A DNA stretch of 64,000 nt from Gracilimonas sp. (GTDB lineage: Bacteria; Bacteroidota; Rhodothermia; Balneolales; Balneolaceae), in the NCBI RefSeq assembly GCF_014762685.1, contig NZ_JABURM010000008.1:186001-250000 (forward strand). Direction: 5' to 3'. Position numbers and translations under genes: made by a program. Within the stretch, counting starts at the first letter, position 1. The number at the start of each line of letters is the position of its first letter. The notes under the pieces were generated by a model, which saw nothing but the letters and a program-made list of their open reading frames with translations, did not search any database and had not been told where the DNA came from. This document shows, piece by piece, positions 44,840 to 54,500 of this stretch.

Positions 44840-46102
44840 TTAATCCACCGCATCTTCATGATAGTGTTGCATCGCCTTCACAAAACTTACCGTAGCAAAA
44901 ACCCCACAAACTGTAAATACTACTAACAATGCTTTAGATGGACCATACAGATCCGTAAAAACATGATCAATAAGCCATCCCGTTACAGGCGGACCAATTC
45001 CAAAACCCACAATACTGATCACAAATAAATAGACCGCGCCGGCCATTCCTCGCATGCCGGATTTCACAAAATACTGGATAAGGGCGGCTGCCACTCCGTT
45101 GTATGAAGAAGCAATCACATTCCCGATCCCGATCAGTATAAAAGCCGTCATCACCGATTCTGCCATCAAGCCAAAATAATAGAATGGGAGTCCGCCAAGA
45201 GCAGCTACAATTCCCATCACGAAGCGTTTTTCCGAGCCATATTTTATAGCCAGCTTATCAGCCAGCCATCCGGAGACATTCACCCCGACACCCGCCAAAA
45301 ACATAAACCAGCCGTATTGTGAGATCAGAGATGGCGTCTCAAACGTATCGTTCAATACATTCCCGATGAAAGCTAAAATGGTATACCCGCTGAGGGCCAA
45401 AAAAGAAAAACCTGCCAAATGATATCGAACGGCTTTTTTACTGATTATGAATTTTAGCACTTCAAAAAATTGAGTTGCCGAACGCTCGCTTTTGCCGGAT
45501 TTCCGAATCGGTTCACGGATCAACAGAAAACCGATAACCGCTAAAACCAATCCCGGCCAACCCACGATCTTCATAGCCTCCCGCCAGTCGTAGGCTTGCG
45601 CTACTGAGCCGCCGATCAAAAAGGAGAGTCCTACCCCAACAAAGATGCCTGAGGCGTACACCGAGAATACGCGCGCTCTTTTTTCGGGTGGAAAGTAATC
45701 GGCCAGTAATGAATACACCGCCGGACTCAATGCCGACTGACTCACCCCCACAAAAAATCTCGCCGTAACAAGAAAAATGAAGGAGCTGGCAAAACCGCTG
45801 GCTACGGTCATCAGGCTCCAAACTACAAGTCCGATGAGAATGATCCGCTTTCGGGAAAACTGATCGGCAAACCATCCCATGAAAATTCCGCATACGGCAT
45901 AGATCAGGGAAAAAGCCGGACCGTATAGAACACCGATCTGAGTATTTGTGAAACTGAGGTCATCCCGAATGGCCGTTCCCAGCACCGCCACGATTTGCCG
46001 GTCCACGAAGCTGGAGATGTAGATCAGAAACAATAACCCCAGTACCAACCAGGCATAAAATTTGGGAGAGCGGGCTTCGACTTTGTCATACAGAAATTTC
46101 AT
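44840..46102 (-). CDS. MFS transporter (spinster-like / organic-anion type)
   Basis: 420 residues from the ATG at 46102 (MKFLYDKVEARSPKFYAWLV). An upstream start at 46168 would read through a stuttered repeat (encoding MLDVPCSMFKF) and is rejected. 12 membrane helices: the first after residue 20 (YISSFVDRQIVAVLG), the MFS motif A region GWFADQFSRKRIILIG between TM2 and TM3, and a second-half copy GWLADKLAIKYG. Substrate unknown; the spinster-type SSFVDRQI motif near TM1 is typical of sphingolipid or hexuronate-type transporters, which is only a hint. Possible leaderless promoter immediately upstream. Confidence 0.88.
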   Translation of the reverse strand: MKFLYDKVEARSPKFYAWLVLGLLFLIYISSFVDRQIVAVLGTAIRDDLSFTNTQIGVLYGPAFSLIYAVCGIFMGWFADQFSRKRIILIGLVVWSLMTVASGFASSFIFLVTARFFVGVSQSALSPAVYSLLADYFPPEKRARVFSVYASGIFVGVGLSFLIGGSVAQAYDWREAMKIVGWPGLVLAVIGFLLIREPIRKSGKSERSATQFFEVLKFIISKKAVRYHLAGFSFLALSGYTILAFIGNVLNDTFETPSLISQYGWFMFLAGVGVNVSGWLADKLAIKYGSEKRFVMGIVAALGGLPFYYFGLMAESVMTAFILIGIGNVIASSYNGVAAALIQYFVKSGMRGMAGAVYLFVISIVGFGIGPPVTGWLIDHVFTDLYGPSKALLVVFTVCGVFATVSFVKAMQHYHEDAVD

Positions 46103-46106
46103 GGCG

Positions 46107-46114
46107 CAAAGATA
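46107..46114 (-). promoter_or_regulatory. -7 box (TATCTTTG) abutting the MFS start codon
   Basis: TATCTTTG on the minus strand ends 4 bases before the ATG at 46102, so transcription would begin at or within a few bases of the start codon, giving a nearly leaderless mRNA. A similar TACTTTG lies 5 bases upstream of the TonB-receptor ATG at 56660. Confidence 0.4.
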
Positions 46115-46141
46115 GAACACAGATTGGTGGGATGGAAATTT

Positions 46142-46166
46142 GAACATAGAACAAGGAACATCCAAC
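46142..46166. repeat. Solo stuttered word in a divergent promoter region
   Basis: GAACATAGAACAAGGAACAT then CCAAC: the same word as at 22841, 23262 and 27757, here as a single arm without its complement, between the divergent MFS and asd genes. Confidence 0.7.
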
Positions 46167-46347
46167 AACGAAGACAGGAACTTACCTAATCACGATAATA
46201 CACTCTTATAATTTTTCCTTATCGTGTTTTAGAGATTTCGTGACAAAAAAGTGAATATTCTTCGGCTAAAAAACTCACATTAAGGGTATTAAATGGTTAT
46301 TTTCAGTGCTCACAAAATTTTGATACAAATTAACTCACACATTCATC

Positions 46348-47397
46348 ATGAAAGTAGGAATTTTAGGCGCTACCGGTGCCGTTGGACAAAAATTTATTCG
46401 CTTATTACAGGGTCACCCCTGGTTTGAAATTGAAGCCTTGGGGGCCTCCGAACGCTCGGCCGGTAAAAAATACAAAGACGCCGCTAACTGGATCGAAGAT
46501 GTGGTTCTTCCTGAATCTATAAAGGAAACGATAGTCAAGAATTGTGATCCCTCAGAATTTAAAGATGTGGATTTTGTGTTTTCAGGATTGGATTCATCCG
46601 TAGCCGGCGAGATCGAAAAAGCTTTTGCCACTGCAGGAATACCCGTTATATCCAATGCCAAAAATTTCCGGCAGGATCCAACGGTTCCGTTGCTGATTCC
46701 GGAGATCAACCCTGATCATACCGAACTCATCAAAACCCAGACTTTTACCAAAGATGGCAGCGGCTGGATCGTCACGAACCCAAATTGTGTGGCGGTTCCT
46801 TTATCCCTTTCACTGAAACCATTGTATGATGCTTTTGGGATCGAAGCTCTGATCCTCACCACCATGCAGGCAGTTTCCGGAGCAGGATATCCCGGGGTGG
46901 CTAGTCTGGATATTTTAGGGAATGTAATTCCATTCATTTCGGGGGAAGAACCTAAAGTTGGTCCTGAGACCCGAAAACTTTTAAGCACACTGGAAGGGAC
47001 TACCTTAGCAAAACCACATTTTCCGGTTCAAGCTACGGCAACGCGAGTGCCTACCATCAACGGACATATGATCTCGGCTACCGTAAAACTCCAAAAACCA
47101 CCGGCTGATCTTGAAGAACTGAAGGAGGCGTATAAAAATTACCTGAATCCTGTTTCGGATCTGGATCTGCCTTTTTCTCCAAAAACGTTATATAAACTTC
47201 ACCAGGAAGATGCTTACCCTCAGCCACGTTTACATGCCGATGCTGAAAACGGAATGCAATTGCACTTAGGTCGACTTAGAAAAGCAGATGTGTTTGATGT
47301 CAGCTTTGTAGCCATGGCACATAATACCATTCGCGGTGCGGCCGGCGGAGCGATACTGAATGCTGAATTATTAATGAAGAAGGGATTCCTGAAATAA
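46348..47397 (+). CDS. asd: Aspartate-semialdehyde dehydrogenase
   Basis: 349 residues. NADP-binding GATGAVGQKFIRLLQGHPWF at the N-terminus; SGLDSSVAGEIEKAFA; the catalytic cysteine Cys147 in TNPNCVAVPLSLSLKP; TMQAVSGAGYPGV; C-terminal RLRKADVFDVSFVAMAHNTI followed by RGAAGGAIL. Sequence features are those of the fungal/archaeal-type subfamily used by many Bacteroidota. It reduces aspartyl phosphate to aspartate semialdehyde, the branch point to lysine/diaminopimelate, methionine and threonine. Full length; no aspartokinase is adjacent. It ends 8 bases before a perfect palindrome. Confidence 0.95.
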   Translation: MKVGILGATGAVGQKFIRLLQGHPWFEIEALGASERSAGKKYKDAANWIEDVVLPESIKETIVKNCDPSEFKDVDFVFSGLDSSVAGEIEKAFATAGIPVISNAKNFRQDPTVPLLIPEINPDHTELIKTQTFTKDGSGWIVTNPNCVAVPLSLSLKPLYDAFGIEALILTTMQAVSGAGYPGVASLDILGNVIPFISGEEPKVGPETRKLLSTLEGTTLAKPHFPVQATATRVPTINGHMISATVKLQKPPADLEELKEAYKNYLNPVSDLDLPFSPKTLYKLHQEDAYPQPRLHADAENGMQLHLGRLRKADVFDVSFVAMAHNTIRGAAGGAILNAELLMKKGFLK

Positions 47398-47404
47398 TTT
47401 TTCC

Positions 47405-47446
47405 ACCCTAATGTAGAGACGCAAAATTTTGCGTCTCTACATGGGT
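47405..47446. repeat. Perfect 32-bp palindrome between convergent asd and PH-like gene
   Basis: ATGTAGAGACGCAAAA and its exact complement, extended by ACCC/GGGT across a small bulge. A T run lies within the arm, so it can end transcription in both directions. The GTAGAGACGCAAAATTTTGC word is widely recognised in Bacteroidota and cyanobacteria intergenic regions. Confidence 0.9.
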
Positions 47447-47451
47447 AAAAA

Positions 47452-47847
47452 TTATTCCTCACCCATATCATCCAGGCGTTGTTGAGATATATACAGGTTC
47501 AATTTTGTAGACATCCGGATGGCCTCACCACGGTCTCTTCTGTTAATATTCAATTTAATTACTCCCTGATCGCTGCCCGGTAACGGCTCAAAAAATGCCC
47601 ATTTATTAGCCCCTATAATCAATTTTCCCCCGGTAAATAAAAATCCTTTTTTGTACCGAATGTATTTGAGGTTATCAAGTTGAATAGCAAATTTGGAGAG
47701 ATTGCTTATTCCATTTCCATATACATCATATACTTTGTATTCGAAAAGCAGTTCATTATCAGCAAAACTTAATATCCCCTTCACTTCTTTAACTTTGGTG
47801 TCTGCTTCAGAGGTTTCATATATCGAATAATTATATGGAATGCTCAT
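47452..47847 (-). CDS. Hypothetical PH-like small protein (paralogue A)
   Basis: 131 residues, cytosolic. Probable antiparallel beta fold: VKGILSFADNELLFEYKVYD, IQLDNLKYIRYKKGFLFTGG, KLIIGANK, then NRRDRGEAIRMSTKLNLYIS ending in a helix QQRLDDMG. Order and spacing match its neighbour 47851-48228, which gives the pair strong internal support. The pattern of strands ending in a helix, with the KKGxxFxGKLI motif, looks like a bacterial pleckstrin-homology domain, but I recognise no named family. It is separated by 3 bases from the upstream paralogue, so both are read together. Confidence 0.7.
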   Translation of the reverse strand: MSIPYNYSIYETSEADTKVKEVKGILSFADNELLFEYKVYDVYGNGISNLSKFAIQLDNLKYIRYKKGFLFTGGKLIIGANKWAFFEPLPGSDQGVIKLNINRRDRGEAIRMSTKLNLYISQQRLDDMGEE

Positions 47848-47850
47848 AGG

Positions 47851-48228
47851 TTAATCTTCCAGCTCATTTAGTTTTTGCTCGGAAAGTTTAAGATTCAGGT
47901 TCGAAGAAATAGATGCGGCTGTATTCCGATGTTTCCTTTTTACTTTCAGTACCCGCTCTGTCAATTCTTTCCCCGGTAAATCTCCGAAAGAAGAAGCTCT
48001 TTTACCGTGCAAAATCAGTTTCCCGCTAAACCACCCTTTTTTAAACTCCAGCATATCCAACTCCGATATTGGAATCTTCTCTGTCCTGAGTTCAGACTGA
48101 TAGGCCTCCACAACCGCATCTTTTTTTTGGTATTCAAATACCAAATATTCTCCTTCCACGCGCAGAATTCCCTCCACTTTCATAAAACCGCCGTTTAAAT
48201 TTTCAATTGTAAAAGGCAAACTTCGCAT
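47851..48228 (-). CDS. Hypothetical PH-like small protein (paralogue B)
   Basis: 125 residues. Aligns with 47452-47847: VEGILRVEGEYLVFEYQKKD with VKGILSFADNELLFEYKVYD; ISELDMLEFKKGWFSGKLIL with QLDNLKYIRYKKGFLFTGGK; KRKHRNTAASISSNLNLKLS with NRRDRGEAIRMSTKLNLYIS; both end in a short helix QKLNELE / QQRLDDMG. Identity is perhaps 25-30 percent by eye, so the duplication is old. No signal peptide and no membrane segment. It could bind lipid or a partner peptide as PH domains do; function unknown. Confidence 0.7.
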   Translation of the reverse strand: MRSLPFTIENLNGGFMKVEGILRVEGEYLVFEYQKKDAVVEAYQSELRTEKIPISELDMLEFKKGWFSGKLILHGKRASSFGDLPGKELTERVLKVKRKHRNTAASISSNLNLKLSEQKLNELED

Positions 48229-48360
48229 ATGCAGTATTGTTTTTTATAGAGTTAACTACTGATAAAATTATTTTTAAAAAAGTACAAAAAATCTGTAAGG
48301 AGTGCGCATCTCATCGCTCTAACTATACAGCTAACAAAAGAGAAATAACTAATCATTGCC

Positions 48361-48432
48361 TTGAGAGTGTTTTTACATTCTCAATGTCCTTCCAGGGGTA
48401 AAAGGTGGAACACCCTTTTGCCCTCTTTTTTT
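48361..48432 (+). promoter_or_regulatory. Tandem hairpins including an intrinsic-terminator-like structure in the leader of the 2010-residue gene
   Basis: First hairpin TTGAGAGTG / CATTCTCAA at 48361-48384. Second hairpin GGGTAAAAGGTG / CACCCTTTTGCCC at 48396-48423 followed by CTTTTTTT, a classical terminator form. There is no + strand gene upstream for over 900 bases, and the next start is at 48503, so it may be an attenuator or end a short RNA. The gap 48229-48502 is otherwise empty. Confidence 0.5.
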
Positions 48433-48502
48433 ATATCTACGATACCTTTAACTAAAGATAAAGGCAGTTTCTTTAGTTACCTCATCAAGCTAAGGTTTTA
48501 GC

Positions 48503-51500
48503 ATGAAAAAACTGCTGATAGTTTTACTATTTACCATACCATCAATTGCCGTTGCACAGACAGCAAACTTCGAAGATGATTTTTCGGACAAAGACATCTC
48601 AGACTGGTCCGGTAATAATGCTCATTTCACTTTTATAGATGAAAGTAAAAATATTTTGCTTCAGCAAAATGCTCCTGATGCAGGGACTTCTTATCTAAGT
48701 ATTCCCTCTGTTGATATTGAAGGATATTGGGAATTTTTTATACGAATGGAATTTGCCCCTTCTGATGGCAATAAAGCAGAAATTTATTTAATGAGCGATT
48801 CGAGTGATTTCAACGGATCTCTCAACGGTTACAAAATATTAGCCGGCGAGGATGGCAGTAATGATGTTTTCCGGCTGTTCAGAATTGATTCCGGATCTGA
48901 AGCATCAGAGATCATCACCGGGACAACCAACATCAGTAACGGGGGCGATTATAGAGTGAAAGTAACCCGGGATGCTTCCGGAAACTGGACTCTCGAAGTA
49001 GCCGAGGGATATGCAGGCGCTTTAGCTCAAGAGGGAACCGGAACAGATAGTACCTATACTGCTGCTTCTCATTTCGGATTCAAAACAATCTACACATCCA
49101 CTCGGTCCGACCTTTTCGCTTTTGACTTCAAAATTGACATTCCTCCCATTGAAATTACCTCTGTATCTCCGGTCAGTAACACCGAAATTGATATTGTATT
49201 CTCACATGCCTTTGATTCCAGTACTGTTGAAAGCACTGATTTCACTTTAAATCCGGGCAGTATTAATCCTCAGTCTGTAACGCACCAAACAGCTGATACT
49301 GCCCGCATAACATTTTCTGATCCCCTTTCCGGCGGCATCCATGACCTCTCTGTTTCCGGTATTAATAACTTATCCGGCGAAACCACCCTGGCCGATACTA
49401 CCCTGTCTTTCATAATCTTTGACGACTATCAGCCCGGCGATATTATAATTAACGAATTCATGAAAGATCCGCCTACCGGTACTGCTGAATATGTGGAACT
49501 CAAAAATATCTCCGGAAGATATATTAATTTAAGGGATTGGCAGGTAGGTGATAACAATTCTCAAACTACCATTATCGAATCAGATTTCGCTATTCTTCCC
49601 GATAGCTTTGCTGTTATTTCTGCTGATACCTCTTCCCTAAATACCTATTACGGAAATGCTAACTATATCCAAACCTCATTGCCTGCGTTGAATAACGGAG
49701 GAGATCAGGTTCGCATCTTTGATCCCACCGGCACTATTGCCGACTCGCTCGAATATACTTCTGAGTGGGGTGGGCTGGATGTATCCATCGAACGACGAGA
49801 TACTTCGGTTTCGTCTACTTTCAGGGAAAACTGGGGAGATAGTCCGGCTGGTAATTTCGGTACTCCCGGCTTTGCAAACCTGGTAGCTGAAGATACTACA
49901 GCTCCGGCGATATCTGAACTTCTGGTCCAAAACAACCAAACTATTTTACTTGTTGCTTCGGAACGATTGGAAACCACCTCGGCTGAAACGACAGGCAACT
50001 ATTCCCTTGACCAAAACCCGGAAACCGGAGCAGTTGTGCCGACTATACCAGCGATCTCATCAGCCACCCAAATTGCCGCTGATACTGTTGAGCTTACTTT
50101 AAGTTCAAACCTGGAAGAATACGACGGGAACTGGATCTTAAGCGCTGATAGTTTGACCGATATTTTTGAAAACACTGCCAATGATCAAGCTGAATTCACT
50201 TTTACAAACCCGTTTACTATCATGGAAGTATCAGCACTTTCTGAAAGTGAAATCCTTTTTCTATTCAGTGATAATATTGAATTTGCCACGGTATCTACTG
50301 AAGATTTCACAATAAACGGAGAAGTTTTAGCCCCCTCATCAAACATAACTCAGCCGGAAACAAATCAGCTGATAGTGAACCTTCCGACAAGTTTACCTTC
50401 AGGGCCAAATCTGGCAGTCGTTTCAAATATTGAAAGTGTGAACGGATGGATTATTCCTCAAAATACCCAGGCTGAATTTTTTGTTTTTGACGACTATCAG
50501 TCCGGAGATATTTTGATTAATGAATTTATGAAGGATCCGCCCACCGGTGCTGTTGAATATGTAGAACTCAAAAATATCTCCGGAAAATATCTGAATTTAA
50601 GAGATTGGAGAATCGGTGATAACAACTCCATCACTTCCATCACAGGCTCTGACTTTGTAATCCTTCCCGATAGTTTTACAGTAATTTCAGCAGACACTGT
50701 TGCCTTAAGTATATTTTTTGGAGAGGCTAACTACGTACAAACTTCACTTCCCGCTTTGAATAATTCCGGAGATCAGATTCGCCTTTTTGATAATAACGGA
50801 ACCCTCGCCGATTCACTCGAATATACCTCGGACTGGGGCGGTGAAGATGTGGCTATTGAACGTCGCGATGCCACCGTTTCATCCACCTTCAGGGAGAACT
50901 GGGGTGACAGTCCGGCTGAAAATTTTGGCACACCGGGTTTGACCAATCTCGTTGCACCTGATGTTACCGCGCCTGAATTACTTAGCATCCAAAGGCCTGC
51001 TGATGACCAAATTCAGCTCTCTTTTTCTGAACGGCTTAAGGAAAGTACAGCCCGGGATTCCACCAATTTCACCCTTTCAGCTGATGGGCTTTCAGAACCT
51101 ATTCCCGCACTTCAGTCCGCTACGCTGGCAACCCCTTCAAGTATCACCCTTCAATACGAATTTGATCTTCCCAGCGAGCCTTCGGGAACTGCGTATGAGT
51201 TGTCCGTTGCTAATCAAACTGACATTTTTGGGAATACAGCTGTCGAAATTCCTCTTTCTTTCTTTGTAATCCTATATGCCACCGCTGATTCGGCAGATGT
51301 ATTTATAACAGAATTTATGTACAGCCCGGCAACCGGATTTACTGATTTCATCGAAATCTTTAATCCAACCGACAGTGCCTATAATCTTCAGGACTGGACC
51401 TATAATGACAATGCCGGAAATGCACGTGCAATTTCAGATAGTGAGTTTACATTGGCACCAAATTCTCATGCTGTTTTAGCTCCGGACAGCACCATCGCGA

Positions 51501-54500
51501 AATCTTTTCCGAATATTACGCTTGCAGATATGGGCAGCCGGTTTGCGAATCTCAACAGCACTACCCCCGATGACATTGTACTCAGAAACCAAAGCGGTAC
51601 GCTCATCGACTCCTTAACCTATGCTCCAAGCTGGGGAGGAAGGGAGGTTTCACTGGAACGCCGAAGTATTGATGTCCCTCCATTGTTTCAGGAAAATTGG
51701 GGAGAAAGCCCCTCTGATAACTTCGCAACACCCGGTGCTCCGAATGAAATTCAACCCGATACTTCTCCGCCTGAAATTGCATCACTGACCGTATTAAATG
51801 ACAGTACCTTCCGGATGATCTTTTCAGAACGAATACAACCCGAACCAGCGGAAAATGAAGCCAATTACACACTATTGGAGCCCGAAGGACTTCCATCCGC
51901 TCCGCCCCTTTTAGAATCCGTGGAATTTCTGGCGCCGGATACCGTCATCATTTCATTCCAAAACGCTTTACATAAACAGGAACAGGGTAGTGAGTATGGG
52001 CTTATAACTGAAGGACAATTGGATATTTTCGGGAACGTGGCGTCTATCCTTGAAGACTCTTTTTTCCTGATCGACATCGCCCAAGCCGATTCCGGTGATG
52101 TAGTGATCAATGAATTTATATACGATCCCGGAGCTGAATTTTCTGAATTCATTGAACTGCATAATTCATCAGACAAAAATTTCGATCTTCGGGACTGGAC
52201 CTTCAATGACAATACCGGAACTCGTCTTGTTATTACGAATACCAGTGTTGAATTGGTAACGGGGTCCTATGTTATTTTAGCACCGGACAGTACGATTATC
52301 AGCTTATTCCCTGACCGACCGATCATTGTGATGGGAAATAAGTTTCCGGCTCTTAACAATGGCTCTGATGATATTGTGATCCGAGACCAAAGCGGCATAC
52401 TCATCGACTCCCTTACCTATTTCTCAGAATGGGGCGGGGATAAAGTTTCTTTGGAAAGACGATCCCCTGCTGCCCCCTCTTATTACCGGGAAAACTGGGG
52501 AGATTCACCTTCTAATGAACTCGCTACTCCGGGGGCGGCCAATCAGATTCAGCCTGATAACAACCCGCCGGAAATCATTAACGCTTTCACCACCTCTTCC
52601 GACTCCATCCAAATTACCTTTAGTGAACGTATTGATTCTGTATTGGCTAAGAACAAATCCAATTTTTCGATCTTGCCTGCAGTATCCATTGCAGAGATCG
52701 CTGAATTTTCAGGAAACACGGTGACTGTTGTGCTTGAGACATTCTTAACTGACGGAGAAACTTACACCCTCATCATTGAAAATCAGGCAGACATCTTTGG
52801 AAATGTTCAGGCTTCACTGACGGTGGAATTACAGTACATAGAATTTTCCACTGCCAATTTCGGAGATGTGATCATAAATGAGATTCTATATCGAAAAAAA
52901 AATGCGGATTCTGAAGAATTTGTTGAATTATACAATCGATCGGAAAGAAACTTTAATCTTGGCAACTGGACCTTATCTGATGCGAGGGGATCAACAACCT
53001 TACCGGAAGGTACTGAAATCAGAAGCGGAGAATACCTGATCCTGACCGGCCTCAAAAGCTTTGCCAGTGAAGTTCAAAATGGTGTTTACCTTCCGAGCTT
53101 CCCGTCCCTGAATGATGATGAAGACGCAGTGGTGATCCGAAATGAGGTAGGTATTTTAATTGACAGCCTGTTTTATAGTAACACCTGGGGGCAAAATGAA
53201 CGCGGAGTTTCCCTGGAACGTAAAGATCCTGAGTCTGCTTCGAACGATGCTTCAAACTGGGCCAGCAATATTTCAGAAATCGGAAACAGTGCCGGTTATC
53301 AAAGCTCGATCTTTGAGCCTGATGAAACTCCGCCGGAGATAATTTTTTCCAGGCTGCAATCGAACGGAACTATTTTTGTAGCCTTCAGCGAATTTGTAAA
53401 TATTGACAATGCCTCAGCCTTTATCAATGATCAGCCGGCTCCCATCATAAGTTACAGCGAGGCAAACGGTAATATCGTAATCTTAGAAAAGAGTGCATCA
53501 GGATCAGCTTCCGTTCAGGTAAAAGAAAAAATCAAAGAAAATGAACCGTTGCACCTTACCTTCAATAACATTACTGATATTCGGGGCAATGCAAACCAGG
53601 AACTGGCTGTTGAGGTTTCTCAGCCACTCGCTCCGGGCGCCGTTGTCATCAACGAGATCTTATATAATCCTTTGGCCAATTCGGATGATAATCTCCCCGA
53701 TCAAACAGAATATGTAGAGCTTTATAATCCTTCTGATTATGCTATATCACTGGAAGGATTTTATCTGCACGATGAGCTCGATGAAAATGGAGAAGTTCGA
53801 GCCTTGCTTCCTGTCTCCACTCATTATAAATGGATCCCTGCCAATGGATATGTGGTGGTTTATGCTGAAGACCAGGCCACAACGTTCAATGAAAGTCGGC
53901 TTGCTAAGTATTTTAAATTACAGGGAGAAAGTGATCAGTTTAAGGCTCGCATCAATCGCAGCAGCCTGAGCTTAACTAATTCTGATGATGCCGTTTATCT
54001 GGCTGACAGCACCGCGGCAATCATTGATTCTGTGTTTTATGATGAAAGCTGGCAAAATCCCAATCTCTATGATACCGACGGCGTAGCACTCGAACGTATC
54101 AATCCGGAAGGGCCGAGCAATGACAAATCAAACTGGAGCTCAAGCACGCGCGTAAACGGAGGGACCCCGGGGGAACAAAATTCTATCTTCCAGGAATCCG
54201 GAGCGGGTCCAGTAAACACAGGAATCACCTTCACTCCAAATCCCTTTTCCCCCGACGATGACGGCTTTGAAGACAACCTATTCATCAATTACAAGCTGGA
54301 TGAGTCGGATTACTTATTGCGCGTACATATTTTTGACCGATACGGAAGAAAGGTCCGTAAACTGGCAGATGGATTTCAGGCAGGCTTTGAGGGTTCGCTC
54401 ATCTGGGACGGACGTACCGACGACAATCGAAACAATCGCGTGGGAATTTACATTGTGCTCTTTGAGGCCTACAACAGTGCCATTGGCAAGAATGTGACCT

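Noticed and set aside
46103-46168. Upstream start for the MFS gene at 46168
   Set aside because: The extra residues MLDVPCSMF come from the stuttered word; the inner ATG has the promoter box directly before it.
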